A stretch of 64,000 bases of DNA from Polynucleobacter necessarius (GCA_900095165.1 LT606947.1:434001-498000); one strand, 5' to 3'; shown: positions 50,643-61,147, counted from the first letter of the stretch. Notes: generated by a model not told the origin, from the letters alone. Made by a program: numbers and translations.

Positions 50643-51167
50643 ATCGCTACTGATAAATCGCAGCGCATAAACCGGGAGATTACCGCTCCTGAAGTGCGTC
50701 TGATTGGACTAGATGGAGAGCTCATCGGTGTAGTTAAGTTGAGTGAAGCCTTGGCTTTGGCAGAAGAGAAAGAGACCGATTTGGTTGAAATTGCTCCGAC
50801 AGCTGTGCCACCTGTAGTCCGTATCATGGACTCCGGCAAATTCAAGTACCAAGAAGCCAAACGTTTGCATGAAGCTAAGCTTAAGCAAAAAGTGATTCAG
50901 GTGAAGGAAGTGAAATTCCGTCCCGGCACAGATGATGGTGACTACGGTGTGAAGCTACGCAATCTAATTCGCTTTTTAGAAGATGGCGATAAGACAAAGA
51001 TTACGCTGCGGTTTCGAGGTCGTGAAATGGCCCACCAAGAAATCGGAGTCAGAATGTTGGAGCGTTTGAAGTCAGACCTAATTGAGTATGGTCAAGTAGA
51101 ACAGTTTCCGAAGATGGAAGGTCGCCAGATGGTGATGGTATTGGCCCCCATTCGTAAGGCTAAGTAA
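50643..51167 (+). CDS. infC: Translation initiation factor IF-3, non-AUG start
   Basis: IF-3 proofreads start codons on the 30S subunit. Conserved sequence continues upstream of the first GTG (50694): [20 protein letters not shown]. That requires a rare start, ATC at 50643 (AAAGGA ends 9 bases before it) or ATT at 50634. Non-AUG starts in infC are the classical autoregulation signal, because IF-3 rejects them. The 174 residues match family length, with [32 protein letters not shown]-type linker sequence and [13 protein letters not shown]. Confidence 0.93.
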   Translation: MATDKSQRINREITAPEVRLIGLDGELIGVVKLSEALALAEEKETDLVEIAPTAVPPVVRIMDSGKFKYQEAKRLHEAKLKQKVIQVKEVKFRPGTDDGDYGVKLRNLIRFLEDGDKTKITLRFRGREMAHQEIGVRMLERLKSDLIEYGQVEQFPKMEGRQMVMVLAPIRKAK

Positions 51168-51306
51168 CAAACCAAATCGCAAGATGAGGTTTGTTGTTTA
51201 AGTAAGGATGAGTTGCAAGGCTCTGGTAGTTAGAAGTGCTTCTAGGTACAGGAAGCGTAACCTTCGGTTACCACCTAAGTTGCACATGCAGAAGAAGGGG
51301 TGTTTT
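51166..51306 (+). promoter_or_regulatory. Structured leader before rpmI (possible L20 control region)
   Basis: The 139 bases between infC and rpmI hold two inverted repeats: AACAAACC/GGTTTGTT (51166-51173, 51188-51195) and GTAACC-TTC-GGTTAC near 51258-51272. In proteobacteria, L20 represses rpmI-rplT through a structured leader, so this is a candidate. No specific L20 site can be assigned by eye. Confidence 0.35.
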
Positions 51307-51504
51307 ATGCCCAAAATGAAGAGCAAGAGTAGCGCTAAAAAGCGCTTCACGGTTCGCGCAGGCGGAACGATCAAACGAGGTCAGGCTTTCAAACGCCACA
51401 TCCTCACCAAGAAGACCACAAAGAACAAGCGTCATTTGCGTGGTTCCACAGAAGTTGCGAAGTCAGACGTTAAGTCAATTCGCTCTATGCTTCCATACGC
51501 TTAA
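51307..51504 (+). CDS. rpmI: 50S ribosomal protein L35
   Basis: ATG 51307 gives [20 protein letters not shown], the invariant start of L35, with [16 protein letters not shown] and the C-terminal RSMLPYA. It has 65 residues and is strongly basic. The longer frame starting at 51208 is not L35 sequence. rplT follows 25 bases later with a GGAGAAATAAATG ribosome-binding site. Confidence 0.97.
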   Translation: MPKMKSKSSAKKRFTVRAGGTIKRGQAFKRHILTKKTTKNKRHLRGSTEVAKSDVKSIRSMLPYA

Positions 51505-51529
51505 CCTCAGACTAGATTAGGAGAAATAA

Positions 51530-51895
51530 ATGCCAAGAGTCAAACGTGGGGTTACAGCAAGAGCCCGTCATAAGAAAATCACCGATGCCGCAACAGGCTA
51601 TCGTGGACGTCGTAAAAATGTATTCCGTATTGCTAAGCAAGCAGTTATGCGTGCTGGTCAATACGCATACCGCGACCGTCGCAACAAGAAACGTGTATTC
51701 CGTGCATTGTGGATTGCTCGTATCAACGCGGCAGTTCGTCAGCATGACATGACCTATAGCGTATTCATGAATGGTATGAAGAAAGCTGCGATCGAACTCG
51801 ACCGTAAAGTACTTTCTGATATGGCCATTGCTGACAAAGCAGCTTTTGCCGCTTTGGTTGCTCGGATCAAATCCGTAGTAAGCGCTGCAGCTTAA
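51530..51895 (+). CDS. rplT: 50S ribosomal protein L20
   Basis: The 121 residues start [20 protein letters not shown] and contain [40 protein letters not shown] and NRKVLSDMA-type sequence, as in L20. L20 is an early 50S assembly protein and usual repressor of its own operon. GGAG lies 8-9 bases before the ATG. Confidence 0.97.
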   Translation: MPRVKRGVTARARHKKITDAATGYRGRRKNVFRIAKQAVMRAGQYAYRDRRNKKRVFRALWIARINAAVRQHDMTYSVFMNGMKKAAIELDRKVLSDMAIADKAAFAALVARIKSVVSAAA

Positions 51896-51924
51896 TTCTT
51901 AGTTTATTTAATAACTAAGCTGCA

Positions 51925-52971
51925 ATGGTTTCTCTCGACCACATTGTCGAGGATGCTAAACGTGATTTCCTCGGAGCTGCCGATGCGGCAGCTTTAGAGG
52001 ACGCGAAAGCCAAGTATCTCGGTAAGTCAGGTGTTCTCACTGAGCGTTTAAAAGCGCTTGGTGGAATGTCGCCTGATGAGCGTAAGAGTGCTGGCGCTCA
52101 AATTAATCAAATCAAAACCCAAGTAGAAGGTGCATTGCAAGAGCGTCGCCAAGCATTGGCTGATGCCGTATTGTTGCAACGTCTTGCTGCAGAATCCATT
52201 GACGTTTCTCTGCCTGGCCGTGGCCAAGCTGTAGGTAGCCTGCATCCTGTGATGCGCACTTGGGAGCGCGTTGAAGAGATCTTCCGTTCCATTGGTTTTG
52301 ATGTAGCAGATGGCCCTGAAATTGAAACCGATTGGTTTAATTTCACTGCCTTAAATAGTCCCGAGAATCATCCTGCGCGTTCAATGCAAGATACCTTCTA
52401 TATTGATGGCAAAGATTCCAATGGGAAGCCTTTGCTGTTGCGTACTCATACCAGCCCGATTCAGGTTCGTTATGCGAGTGAGCATGTAAAGAAATATGCC
52501 AACGCTGATGCAATGCCACCAATCAAAGCGATTGCACCAGGCAGAACCTATCGTGTTGATAGTGATGCAACCCATTCACCGATGTTTCATCAGGTTGAAG
52601 GTTTGTGGATTGCCGAGAGCGTTTCTTTTGCTGATCTAAAAGGTGTTTACACCAATTTCCTCAGAACCTTTTTTGAAACGAATGAATTACAAGTTCGTTT
52701 CCGTCCCTCGTATTTCCCATTCACCGAGCCTTCAGCTGAAATTGATATGACCTTTGGTAGCGGCAAGTTAGCCGGCCGCTGGTTGGAGATTTCAGGAGCG
52801 GGGCAGGTCCACCCCAATGTATTGCGTAATATGAGTATTGATCCAGAACTCTATACCGGTTTTGCTTTTGGCTCTGGCTTAGAGCGCTTGACGATGTTGC
52901 GTTATGGCGTCGATGATTTACGCCTTTTCTTTGAGAACGATCTCCGTTTCTTAGCGCAATTTCCGGCTTAA
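51925..52971 (+). CDS. pheS: Phenylalanyl-tRNA synthetase alpha subunit
   Basis: PheS is the catalytic subunit of the heterotetrameric enzyme. The 348 residues comprise an N-terminal coiled-coil arm (about 1-85), then [47 protein letters not shown] (motif 2) and [20 protein letters not shown] (motif 3). The start is ATG 51925. The frame is intact. pheT follows 31 bases downstream. Confidence 0.96.
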   Translation: MVSLDHIVEDAKRDFLGAADAAALEDAKAKYLGKSGVLTERLKALGGMSPDERKSAGAQINQIKTQVEGALQERRQALADAVLLQRLAAESIDVSLPGRGQAVGSLHPVMRTWERVEEIFRSIGFDVADGPEIETDWFNFTALNSPENHPARSMQDTFYIDGKDSNGKPLLLRTHTSPIQVRYASEHVKKYANADAMPPIKAIAPGRTYRVDSDATHSPMFHQVEGLWIAESVSFADLKGVYTNFLRTFFETNELQVRFRPSYFPFTEPSAEIDMTFGSGKLAGRWLEISGAGQVHPNVLRNMSIDPELYTGFAFGSGLERLTMLRYGVDDLRLFFENDLRFLAQFPA

Positions 52972-53002
52972 TCCGCCAACCCTCTTATAGTAGATAGCGC
53001 AC

Positions 53003-55459
53003 ATGCAATTTTCTGAATCTTGGTTACGCCAATATGTAAATCCTTCGCTGGATAGCAATGCTTTAGGTCATGCAATGACTATGGCTGGCCTAGAGGTCGA
53101 AGAGCAACATTCAGTAGCGCCTGCATTTACAAAGATTGTTGTTGCGCAAATCCTCTCGACTGAGCAGCATCCTGATGCAGACCGCTTGCGTGTTTGTAAA
53201 GTCGATGCTGGCACCGCCCAAGAATTGCAAATTGTTTGCGGAGCACCGAACACGCGCGCCAGGATCAAAATCCCTTGCGCTATGGTTGGTGCAGAATTGC
53301 CACCAGCTGAAGCAGGTGGCAAGCCATTCATGATCAAAGTAGGCAAGTTGCGTGGTGTCGAAAGCCAGGGCATGTTGTGCTCTGGACGTGAGCTGGGTCT
53401 TGGCGATGATCACGAAGGCATCCTGGAATTGCCTGAAGATGCGCTAGTTGGTGAGGATATTCGTAAGTACCTAAATCTAAATGACCAGATCTTTGTTATT
53501 AAGTTAACGCCTAATAAAGCAGATTGTTTATCGCTGATGGGTATGGCTCGTGAAGTATCCGCAATTACTGGTGCTGCATTGTGTGCGCCCAAGTGGACCC
53601 CTGTAGATGTTTCCATACAGGACAAGCTAAAAGTTAGCATTGAAAACTCTGATCTTTGCGGTCGTTTTGCTGGTCGCGTGATTCGTGGTGTTGATCCAAA
53701 AGCTAAAACACCAGATTGGATCGTTCAGCGACTTTGCAATGCTGGTCAAAGAAGCATTTCCCCTTTAGTGGATTTATCTAACTATGTGATGTTGGAAATG
53801 GGTCAGCCAACCCATGTATTTGATATTGATAAATTACAGGGTGATATCACTGTTCGTTGGGCGAAGCCTGGCGAAACTCTTGAATTATTAAATGGTCAGA
53901 TAGTTACTTTGCAGGGCCCTGATTCAGCTGGCAAGATCCAGGATGTTGGTGTAGTTACTGATCAAAGTGGTCCTGTAGCATTGGCTGGCATCATGGGCGG
54001 CAATCATTGCGCCGTGACTGACGGCACCAAAAATATTTATGTTGAAGCAGCTTACTGGCAACCCTCAGCAATTCAGGGCCGTGCTCGCCGTTTTAATTTC
54101 AGCACAGATGCAGCGCATCGCTTTGAGCGCGGCGTTGATCCACAAAGTACTGCTAATTGCTTGGAGTATTTAACTACTTTGATCATTGGGGTATGTGGCG
54201 GTCAAGTTGGTCCTGTTGATGATCAAGTGTTGGCCATTCCAGAGCGTAAGCCAGTGAGCATGCGCCTGGCTCGTGCCATGAAAGTCATTGGCATTCCACT
54301 GACTACTGAAATCGTTGCTGATGTATTTAAGTGTCTGGGTTTTGAATTCAAACAAGAGGGTGGTGTATTTGTCGTTACACCCCCAAGCTATCGATTTGAT
54401 ATCGAAATTGAAGAAGATTTAATTGAAGAAGTCGCGCGTATGTACGGCTTCGAAAATATTCCCGATGTACCGCCTGTCTCGTCTTTGAAGATGAGCGCCA
54501 AAGCTGAAGCAAAGCGCGAAGTGCATTTATTGCGTCAACGTTTGGCTCTACAAGGGTATCAAGAGGCCGTTAACTTTGGCTTTACTGATTTAGAGAGCGA
54601 GCAACGCTTAGCTGCCGCCACTGAAAAAGATTTAATTGCTGTACTCAATCCTATTGCTAGCCAGTATGGCGTGATGCGTAGCAATCTTTGGGGTGGTCTA
54701 TTGGGTAATCTCAAGTCAAATCTGAACCGTGGTGCTGGTCGCGTACGTTTATTTGAAACGGGTCGCGTATTCAAGCGTGATGTGAGCGTTCAAGAAGAGG
54801 CTGGCAAAGTAGTTGGTTTTCATCAGCCGCAACATGTAGGCGGCTTGGCTTATGGCTCATTCGTCCCCGAGCAGTGGGCAAGTGCAGATCGTGCAGTTGA
54901 TTTCTTCGATGTGAAGGGTGACCTGGAACGCGTGCTCGATCCTTTACATTTCACAACTGAGGCAGCAGTTCATCCTGCATTGCACCCTGGCCGTAGTGCG
55001 CAAATTCAACTTGTGACTGCAGCTGGCAAACATAATATCGGCTGGATTGGTGAATTACATCCTGGATTGCAGCAGGCATATGAATTATCTCAGGCTCCAG
55101 CGTTGTTTGAAATCGACTTAGAAGCCATTCGTAACCTTGGTATTCCACAGTCGGAAGAGTTAAGTAAATTCCCTGCCGTACAACGAGATTTGGCGGTAGT
55201 AGTGAAGCAGGCTGTTTCTGCGCAGACTTTGCTTGATGCAATGAACGCTAAAAAGCAGAGTTTTGTAAAAACGATTGAGCTCTTTGATGAGTTCAAGCCA
55301 AAAGCCGGCTCTAGCAGCATGGCCGATGATGAGAAGAGTTTGGCTTTCCGCGTGACCTTGTTAAATCCACAAGAAACCCTGCAGGACGCACAAATTGAAG
55401 CGGTTATGACGGCTTTATTGTCATCGCTTGAGAAGAATTGCGCAGCTCGTCTGCGCTAG
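53003..55459 (+). CDS. pheT: Phenylalanyl-tRNA synthetase beta subunit
   Basis: The 818 residues are full length. They comprise an N-terminal tRNA-binding (OB) domain with [13 protein letters not shown], then B3/B4 editing domains ([20 protein letters not shown]), B5, the catalytic-like core ([15 protein letters not shown]), and the C-terminal anticodon-binding domain ([22 protein letters not shown]). No lesion was found over 2.4 kb, in contrast to accessory genes. Stop TAG. Confidence 0.96.
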   Translation: MQFSESWLRQYVNPSLDSNALGHAMTMAGLEVEEQHSVAPAFTKIVVAQILSTEQHPDADRLRVCKVDAGTAQELQIVCGAPNTRARIKIPCAMVGAELPPAEAGGKPFMIKVGKLRGVESQGMLCSGRELGLGDDHEGILELPEDALVGEDIRKYLNLNDQIFVIKLTPNKADCLSLMGMAREVSAITGAALCAPKWTPVDVSIQDKLKVSIENSDLCGRFAGRVIRGVDPKAKTPDWIVQRLCNAGQRSISPLVDLSNYVMLEMGQPTHVFDIDKLQGDITVRWAKPGETLELLNGQIVTLQGPDSAGKIQDVGVVTDQSGPVALAGIMGGNHCAVTDGTKNIYVEAAYWQPSAIQGRARRFNFSTDAAHRFERGVDPQSTANCLEYLTTLIIGVCGGQVGPVDDQVLAIPERKPVSMRLARAMKVIGIPLTTEIVADVFKCLGFEFKQEGGVFVVTPPSYRFDIEIEEDLIEEVARMYGFENIPDVPPVSSLKMSAKAEAKREVHLLRQRLALQGYQEAVNFGFTDLESEQRLAAATEKDLIAVLNPIASQYGVMRSNLWGGLLGNLKSNLNRGAGRVRLFETGRVFKRDVSVQEEAGKVVGFHQPQHVGGLAYGSFVPEQWASADRAVDFFDVKGDLERVLDPLHFTTEAAVHPALHPGRSAQIQLVTAAGKHNIGWIGELHPGLQQAYELSQAPALFEIDLEAIRNLGIPQSEELSKFPAVQRDLAVVVKQAVSAQTLLDAMNAKKQSFVKTIELFDEFKPKAGSSSMADDEKSLAFRVTLLNPQETLQDAQIEAVMTALLSSLEKNCAARLR

Positions 55460-55499
55460 GTTTAATATTAGTAAAAGATATTACAAAGAGACTTCCGCC

Positions 55500-55823
55500 A
55501 TGAATGATTTAGTTAGCAACGATACCGTTACAAAGAATGAGCTCTCGGAAGCCCTCTTTGATCAAGTTGGCCTGAATAAGCGTGAAGCCAAAGACATGAT
55601 TGATGCCTTCTTTGATCGCATTGGACAGTCTTTAGAAACGGGCGTAGAAGTGAAGATTTCTGGATTCGGTAATTTCCAGTTGCGCAATAAGTCTGCGCGT
55701 CCAGGTCGCAACCCGAAGACTGGTCAGATGATCCCTATTGCAGCTCGTCGCGTTGTTACATTTCACGCAAGTCAAAAGTTCAAGGATGTAGTTGAGTCTC
55801 ATGCTCGAGAAAACAGTATTTGA
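55500..55823 (+). CDS. ihfA: Integration host factor alpha subunit
   Basis: IHF bends DNA in transcription and replication. ATG 55500 gives a 107-residue protein, with [40 protein letters not shown] and [18 protein letters not shown], the diagnostic DNA-binding arms. The longer frame from 55428 overlaps the pheT end and lacks homology. It overlaps the next gene by 23 bases. Stop TGA. Confidence 0.95.
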   Translation: MNDLVSNDTVTKNELSEALFDQVGLNKREAKDMIDAFFDRIGQSLETGVEVKISGFGNFQLRNKSARPGRNPKTGQMIPIAARRVVTFHASQKFKDVVESHARENSI

Positions 55824-56151
55824 TACTGGGTCGGCGCTGCTCAGTTCGCAGCTCCCCCCAATTCCCGCTAAGCGTTATTTCACCATTGGTGAGGTATCGG
55901 ACTTGTGCGGTGTCCGCTCCCACGTACTGCGTTACTGGGAACAAGAATTTTCACAGCTAAGTCCACAAAAGCGTCGAGGCAATCGTCGCTACTATCAGCA
56001 TCATGAAGTTGTTTTAATCCGCAAGATTCGAGCGCTTTTGTATGAAGAGGGCTTCACAATCAGCGGTGCCAGAAATCGCCTAGATGAGGCTCGTGGTGAG
56101 CTTCGCTTGCGTGATGAGCTGCAAGCTGTTCTGCAAATTCTCTCTAAATAG
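55801..56151 (+). CDS. MerR-family transcriptional regulator
   Basis: The 116 residues have a MerR-type winged helix: [40 protein letters not shown] and [20 protein letters not shown], then a short coiled-coil. No effector domain follows. This small MerR gene is regularly found after ihfA in betaproteobacteria. Its targets are unknown. ATG 55801 overlaps the ihfA end. tRNA-Pro lies 25 bases downstream. Confidence 0.9.
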   Translation: MLEKTVFDTGSALLSSQLPPIPAKRYFTIGEVSDLCGVRSHVLRYWEQEFSQLSPQKRRGNRRYYQHHEVVLIRKIRALLYEEGFTISGARNRLDEARGELRLRDELQAVLQILSK

Positions 56152-56176
56152 TTACTGCTACAATTTCTTTTCTCGT

Positions 56177-56253
<77 letters not shown>

Positions 56254-56275
56254 TTCACTTAATTTCAAACTTCCT

Positions 56276-56677
56276 ATGACATCTAGTTCAAATGACATCA
56301 CTTACTTTGGCTTAACCATTCCTTTCTTGGCTCACTTAGGAGTTGTGCCTGAGTATGCCGAAGGTGGAAAATCGCGTATTAGCTTGGTTATTAAGCCGGA
56401 GTTTGAGAACAGCTTTCATATTGTTCATGGCGGAGTGGTGATGACCTTGCTGGATTTCGCGATGGGGGCAGCAGCTCGCAGCACGATTGACCAGCGACTT
56501 GGTGCCATGACAATTGATATGAGTGTGAGTTTCTTGCGTCCTAGCGTCGGCAAAATCGTAGTTGAGGGAAGCGTTCTAAAGTCCGGTAAAACCATTAATT
56601 ACTGCGAAGCAGTAGTTTTGAATGAGGTTGGTGAGGTTACTGCTAAATCCAGCGGTACATTTATGCTTCGGAGATAA
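56276..56677 (+). CDS. PaaI-type hotdog thioesterase
   Basis: ATG 56276, 23 bases after the tRNA, gives 133 residues ([20 protein letters not shown] onward). Hotdog thioesterase sequence: [20 protein letters not shown] (the HGG active-site turn) and [11 protein letters not shown]. The family hydrolyses acyl-CoA, with PaaI acting on phenylacetyl-CoA derivatives. The substrate here is unknown. The open frame runs upstream through the tRNA and must not be used as the start. Confidence 0.85.
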   Translation: MTSSSNDITYFGLTIPFLAHLGVVPEYAEGGKSRISLVIKPEFENSFHIVHGGVVMTLLDFAMGAAARSTIDQRLGAMTIDMSVSFLRPSVGKIVVEGSVLKSGKTINYCEAVVLNEVGEVTAKSSGTFMLRR

Positions 56678-56713
56678 GGTTTATATACATATACTAAATA
56701 TAGTATTTATAAT

Positions 56714-56742
56714 GATTATGTTAGTTAATTAACAACATAATC
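56714..56742. repeat. 29-bp AT-rich palindrome upstream of the H-NS-like gene
   Basis: GATTATGTT and AACATAATC are perfect 9-base arms. They enclose A-GTTAATTAAC, itself a palindrome, so nearly all 29 bases can pair with one bulged base. No T run follows, which argues for a protein-binding site over a terminator. Confidence 0.6.
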
Positions 56743-56874
56743 TAATACGCTTATTTTTAAAGGGTTATTAGGCCTATTGAATATATATTCCGTTTTAATG
56801 TGTATATAATAGTCATCAATGAGTAGCAAATCCTTAGCTATTCCATAATAATTAATATTCGGAGAAATTAATAC

Positions 56875-57159
56875 ATGTTTTCTTATAAAGAACTTTTAGC
56901 CCAACGTGAACAGTTGGATAAACAGATTAAAGAGGTGGTTTTGCGTGAAAAGGCTGATGGTATTGCCAAGGCCAAACTCATCATCGAACAATACGATTTA
57001 ACGGCCTCTGACTTATTTAGTCGCAAGGCTGGAGTTCGCAGCTCTAGTGGCAAGATTGCTCCTAAATACCGCAATCCATCCACAGGTGATACTTGGACTG
57101 GTCGCGGCAAGACGCCAAAATGGATTGAAGGTAGAGATCGTAGTAATTTATTGATCTAA
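56875..57159 (+). CDS. H-NS family nucleoid protein
   Basis: The 94 residues have an N-terminal coiled-coil oligomerisation helix (SYKELLAQREQLDKQIKEVV) and the C-terminal DNA-binding motif KYRNPSTGDTWTGRGKTPKW, the betaproteobacterial H-NS (BpH3/HvrA-like) signature with the TGRG hook. Such proteins silence AT-rich DNA. GGAG lies about 11 bases upstream. A 200-base AT-rich region with a palindrome precedes it, the usual setting for autoregulation. A strong terminator follows. Confidence 0.9.
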   Translation: MFSYKELLAQREQLDKQIKEVVLREKADGIAKAKLIIEQYDLTASDLFSRKAGVRSSSGKIAPKYRNPSTGDTWTGRGKTPKWIEGRDRSNLLI

Positions 57160-57187
57160 AGTATTGATTTAAATAGAGTTATTTATA

Positions 57188-57226
57188 AAAAAGGACCGTT
57201 CAATATCAAATTGAGCGGTCCTTTTT
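57188..57226. terminator. Bidirectional terminator after the H-NS-like gene
   Basis: AAAAAGGACCGTTCAA (57188-57203) and TTGAGCGGTCCTTTTT (57211-57226) pair over 16 bases with one G-U, loop of seven, with A and T runs on the outside. It serves the H-NS-like gene and the convergent regulator. Confidence 0.9.
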
Positions 57227-57249
57227 ATCTGGTGAAGTGCGTTAAGGCT

Positions 57250-57951
57250 TTAATTGCATTTTCGATTGAGCGCCTGAATAAAGATGGGTTCTAGCAGTTC
57301 ATGGCGGTTTTTATCTTCCATCACATTTTCAAGCTCTGGATTGGTTGCTGGATAGCCAATAATGAGTGTGTTTTGATCAATTAACCCATTCTCAAGTTGC
57401 TCTTTGAGAACCTCTGGGTATTGCGACCTTACTCCAACTGTATTTTCATCTGCAAGACCCATTACCCCAGGATGAAGGCGAATAAATTCCTCATCAATCA
57501 AAATAGGAATACGCTGGGTGTCCTTGTTTTTACTAAAGTAATGAATTAAATGTACCTGCTCCACTGGTGGAATTAGGGCATCGAGAAATATTAAGTCCGG
57601 GGCAATTGAAACGGCCTTCATAAGACCTTCCAGGCTGTCTACCGATACCTCCATATCCACCTTTAACTGCCAGCATTGAATGAATTCAATGAGTTCATGG
57701 CTATTTTCAATTCTCCTGAATATCCTCATGGCAATACAGTTTTGAGTCGTTTTTTGCCTCATAGCTCTTTTACGACGGACAAGCTGTTGATCTAAGGAGC
57801 TTGCCAGGATTCGGCGGTGACCTCCACGAGTTTTCCAGACGATTAATTCACCTAATTCAACCATTTTTTGGACTGTGCCAAGAGATACTTGTAATACTTT
57901 TGCGCTTTGGCGAGTGCTGAGGTATTCCAAATCAGGGGTAATTGCTTTCAT
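57250..57951 (-). CDS. HTH (excisionase/MerR-like) plus receiver-like regulator
   Basis: The 233 residues open with a MerR/excisionase helix-turn-helix: EYLSTRQSAKVLQVSLGTVQ then KTRGGHRRI. A receiver-like domain follows (about 70-190) with APDLIFLDALIPP, where Asp occupies the phosphoacceptor place. Proteins of this build occur in betaproteobacteria next to the 2-oxoglutarate dehydrogenase operon. No sensor kinase is adjacent. It is divergent from odhA across ~297 bases containing repeated AWTCNGGG elements. The frame is intact. Confidence 0.75.
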   Translation of the reverse strand: MKAITPDLEYLSTRQSAKVLQVSLGTVQKMVELGELIVWKTRGGHRRILASSLDQQLVRRKRAMRQKTTQNCIAMRIFRRIENSHELIEFIQCWQLKVDMEVSVDSLEGLMKAVSIAPDLIFLDALIPPVEQVHLIHYFSKNKDTQRIPILIDEEFIRLHPGVMGLADENTVGVRSQYPEVLKEQLENGLIDQNTLIIGYPATNPELENVMEDKNRHELLEPIFIQALNRKCN

Positions 57952-58000
57952 ATATCCTTAATCTCATTAATTCATTCGAAGATTTAGAGAATACGAATCA

Positions 58001-58099
58001 AATCTGGGGGAATTTGTCAGAAGCGGTTTAAATCGGGGTAGGAAAATTCTTATTCGGGGTAAAAATAGGGAAATACCCCTGAAAGCCCCCAAATCAGGG
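58001..58099. promoter_or_regulatory. Repeated AWTCNGGG elements in the regulator/odhA divergent region
   Basis: AATCTGGGGG (58001), AAATCGGGGTA (58029), ATTCGGGGTA (58051) and AAATCAGGG (58091) recur in the 297-base gap between the divergent regulator and odhA. The exact TCGGGGTA pair (58032, 58053) is 21 bp apart, two helical turns. This could be the regulator's binding region. No strong promoter could be assigned. Confidence 0.4.
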
Positions 58100-58248
58100 A
58101 AAGCCCTTTATGAATCAATGAGTAATCGTGTTAAATTAGCATCGTTGTAAGAGTATTCGCACAGATCAATTTGTAAAGCGGTTTAGCCGTGGAGCGAATG
58201 GTTTTAACCACAGTTTTTATTCGGGAAACCCGATGAAAGGTGAGCATC

Positions 58249-61104
58249 ATGATGCAGGATCAAAGAGATAATTCCTATCTCTTCGGTGGAAACGCCCCCT
58301 ACGTAGAGGAACTCTACGAATCCTACTTGCACGATCCGGCTTCAGTGGCGGATCATTGGCGAGACTATTTTGATAATGTGAAGCAGATTCCAGCGGTTGA
58401 CGGTTCATCTAGAACTGACGTTGCCCATGGGCCTATTGTTGCTTCATTTGTTGAGCGCGCTAAGCAGGGCCCAATCAGAACGATTTCTGATTCCGCTGAT
58501 TCGGAGTTGGGTCGTAAACGCGTTGCTGTTCAACAGCTTATTGCTACGTATCGTAACGTCGGCAATCGCTGGGCTAACTTGGATCCATTAAAGCGGACAG
58601 AGCGCCAGGATATTCCTGAGCTAGATCCAGCTTTCTATGGCTTTACTGACGGCGATATGGATATCGTCTTCAATACAAGCAATACATTCTTCGGTAAGAA
58701 TGAAATGTCCTTGCGCGACTTGCTGCAGGCATTGCGTGAAACTTATTGCGGCACGATTGGTGTCGAGTTTATGTTCATCGCCGACCAGAAGATTAAGAAG
58801 TGGTGGCAAGAAAAATTAGAGTCAATTCGCTCAACTCCGCAATTTAATGTGGACGAAAAGCGTCAAATCTTGGATCGCGTGACTGCGGCTGAAGGTTTAG
58901 AGCGTTACCTTCAGGCTAAGTATGTTGGTCAAAAGCGATTCTCGCTTGAGGGTGGTGAAAGCTTTATTGCTTGTATGGACGGGTTGATTCGTGATGCGGG
59001 CAATAATGGTGTTCAAGAGATCGTCATTGGTATGGCACACCGTGGTCGTCTAAATGTCCTGGTAAATATTTTGGGCAAAATGCCTAAAGACTTGTTTGCT
59101 GAGTTTGAACACAAAAGCCCAGAAACATTGCCTGCAGGAGATGTGAAATATCACCAGGGTTTCTCAAGCGATATTTCCACGTCTGGTGGTCCAGTACATT
59201 TGTCCTTGGCATTTAACCCATCCCATTTAGAAATTGTTAACCCAGTGGTAGAGGGTTCTGCTCGTGCTCGTATGGAGCGTCGTGGCGATATGCTCGGCCT
59301 TCAAGTGATGCCGGTGTTGGTTCATGGTGATGCGGCGATTGCTGGGCAGGGCGTAATGCAAGAAACATTGGCGATGTCTGAGGTTCGTGGTTACTCCACG
59401 GGCGGCACAATGCACATCGTTATTAACAACCAAATTGGTTTCACAACTTCTGATCCACGCGACTTGCGTTCCAGCTTGTATTGCACGGACATTATGAAGA
59501 TTGTTGATGCTCCTATATTGCACGTGAATGGCGATGATCCTGAAGCGGTAGTCTTAGCAACCAAGTTGGCCGTTGAGTTCCGCATGAAATTTCACAAAGA
59601 TGTTGCGATTGACATCATCTGCTTCCGTAAACTTGGCCACAATGAGCAAGATACGCCTGCAATGACTCAGCCTTTAATGTACAAAATCATTGCTGCACAC
59701 CCAGGCACACGTAAGTTGTATGCCGATAAATTAGAAACTCAGGGTGTATTGCCTGCCGGTACTGGTGACCTCATGGTTAAAGAGTACCGCGCTGCAATGG
59801 ATGAGGGTAAGCAGACTTCTGATCCAGTATTAAGCAACTTCAAAGGTAAGTTCGCTGTTGATTGGTCACCATTCTTAAATAAGAAGTGGACCGACGAAGC
59901 TGATACAGCGATTCCGCTTACTGAGTGGAAGCGTTTAGCTGAAAAGATTTCTACCGTTCCCGAAGGTTTTAAAGCGCACCCTTTGGTTGCTAAGGTCTAT
60001 AACGATCGCGCAGCAATGGGACGCGGTGAGGTCAATATCGACTGGAGTATGGGTGAGCATATGGCTTTCGCATCCTTGGTTGCTAGTGGCTATCCGGTGC
60101 GTTTATCTGGTGAAGATAGCGGACGCGGTACTTTTACTCACCGTCATGCAGTGCTGCATGAACAAAATCGTGAGAAGTGGGATACCGGTACTTATATCGC
60201 GCTTCAGCATGTCACCAAAGATCAAGCTCCATTTGTAGTGATTGACTCGATTCTCTCTGAGGAGGCTGTGCTTGGTTTCGAATACGGCTATGCCGCTGCT
60301 GAGCCAAATACCTTAACTATCTGGGAGGCGCAGTTCGGAGATTTCGCGAACGGTGCTCAAGTGGTAATTGATCAATTTATCGCCTCAGGAGAGGTGAAGT
60401 GGGGCCGTGCAAATGGCTTGGTCATGATGTTGCCGCACGGTTATGAAGGTCAAGGCCCCGAGCATTCATCTGCACGTTTAGAGCGCTTTATGCAGTTATG
60501 CGCTGATACCAATATGCAAGTGATTCAACCAACGACTGCTTCGCAAATATTCCACGTATTGCGCCGTCAAATGATTCGTCAGTTCCGCAAACCGCTGATC
60601 TTGATGACACCAAAATCATTGCTGCGTAATAAAGAAGCTGCCTCACCATTAACTGAATTCACAAAAGGCGGTTTCCAAACCATCCTGCCTGAGCGCGATG
60701 ACTCCATTGATGGCAAGAAGGTAACGCGCTTGGTGATGTGTTCCGGTAAGGTCTATTACGACTTAGCTAAAACACGCACCGAGAAGAAGATCGATGATGT
60801 TGCCATCATTCGCTTGGAACAGCTATATCCGTTCCCGCATAAAGCATTGACTGCTGAGTTGAAGAAGTATCCAAATCTGCAAGAGGTAGTGTGGTGTCAA
60901 GATGAGCCACAAAACCAAGGCGCCTGGTTCTTTGTTCAGCACAATATTTTGGAAAACATGTCTGAAGGTGCGAAGTTGGCATATGCGGGTCGTCCAGCAT
61001 CAGCTTCGCCTGCTTGTGGATATGCCCACCTCCATCAAGAACAACAGAAGTCTCTTCTCACTGCAGCATTTGCAAAACTAAAGGGTTATGTCATTACGAA
61101 GTAA
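58249..61104 (+). CDS. odhA: 2-oxoglutarate dehydrogenase E1
   Basis: E1o decarboxylates 2-oxoglutarate with thiamine diphosphate in the TCA cycle. The 951 residues start at ATG 58249 (AAAGG 8 bases upstream; GTG 58240 is also in frame). Landmarks are the N-terminal E2-binding segment (NAPYVEELYESYLHDPASVA), GMAHRGRLNVLVNI, FNPSHLEIVNPVVEG, HGDAAIAGQGVMQE, IDIICFRKLGHNEQDTPAMT and GEDSGRGTFTHRHAV. The frame is intact. It heads odhA-odhB-lpdA. Confidence 0.97.
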   Translation: MMQDQRDNSYLFGGNAPYVEELYESYLHDPASVADHWRDYFDNVKQIPAVDGSSRTDVAHGPIVASFVERAKQGPIRTISDSADSELGRKRVAVQQLIATYRNVGNRWANLDPLKRTERQDIPELDPAFYGFTDGDMDIVFNTSNTFFGKNEMSLRDLLQALRETYCGTIGVEFMFIADQKIKKWWQEKLESIRSTPQFNVDEKRQILDRVTAAEGLERYLQAKYVGQKRFSLEGGESFIACMDGLIRDAGNNGVQEIVIGMAHRGRLNVLVNILGKMPKDLFAEFEHKSPETLPAGDVKYHQGFSSDISTSGGPVHLSLAFNPSHLEIVNPVVEGSARARMERRGDMLGLQVMPVLVHGDAAIAGQGVMQETLAMSEVRGYSTGGTMHIVINNQIGFTTSDPRDLRSSLYCTDIMKIVDAPILHVNGDDPEAVVLATKLAVEFRMKFHKDVAIDIICFRKLGHNEQDTPAMTQPLMYKIIAAHPGTRKLYADKLETQGVLPAGTGDLMVKEYRAAMDEGKQTSDPVLSNFKGKFAVDWSPFLNKKWTDEADTAIPLTEWKRLAEKISTVPEGFKAHPLVAKVYNDRAAMGRGEVNIDWSMGEHMAFASLVASGYPVRLSGEDSGRGTFTHRHAVLHEQNREKWDTGTYIALQHVTKDQAPFVVIDSILSEEAVLGFEYGYAAAEPNTLTIWEAQFGDFANGAQVVIDQFIASGEVKWGRANGLVMMLPHGYEGQGPEHSSARLERFMQLCADTNMQVIQPTTASQIFHVLRRQMIRQFRKPLILMTPKSLLRNKEAASPLTEFTKGGFQTILPERDDSIDGKKVTRLVMCSGKVYYDLAKTRTEKKIDDVAIIRLEQLYPFPHKALTAELKKYPNLQEVVWCQDEPQNQGAWFFVQHNILENMSEGAKLAYAGRPASASPACGYAHLHQEQQKSLLTAAFAKLKGYVITK

Positions 61105-61147
61105 TCGTAGACGTCACTCAATATACAAACACTAAATAGGATTAATC

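Noticed and set aside
51208-51306. N-terminally extended L35
   Set aside because: The extra 33 codons precede the invariant [14 protein letters not shown] start and lie in the structured leader.
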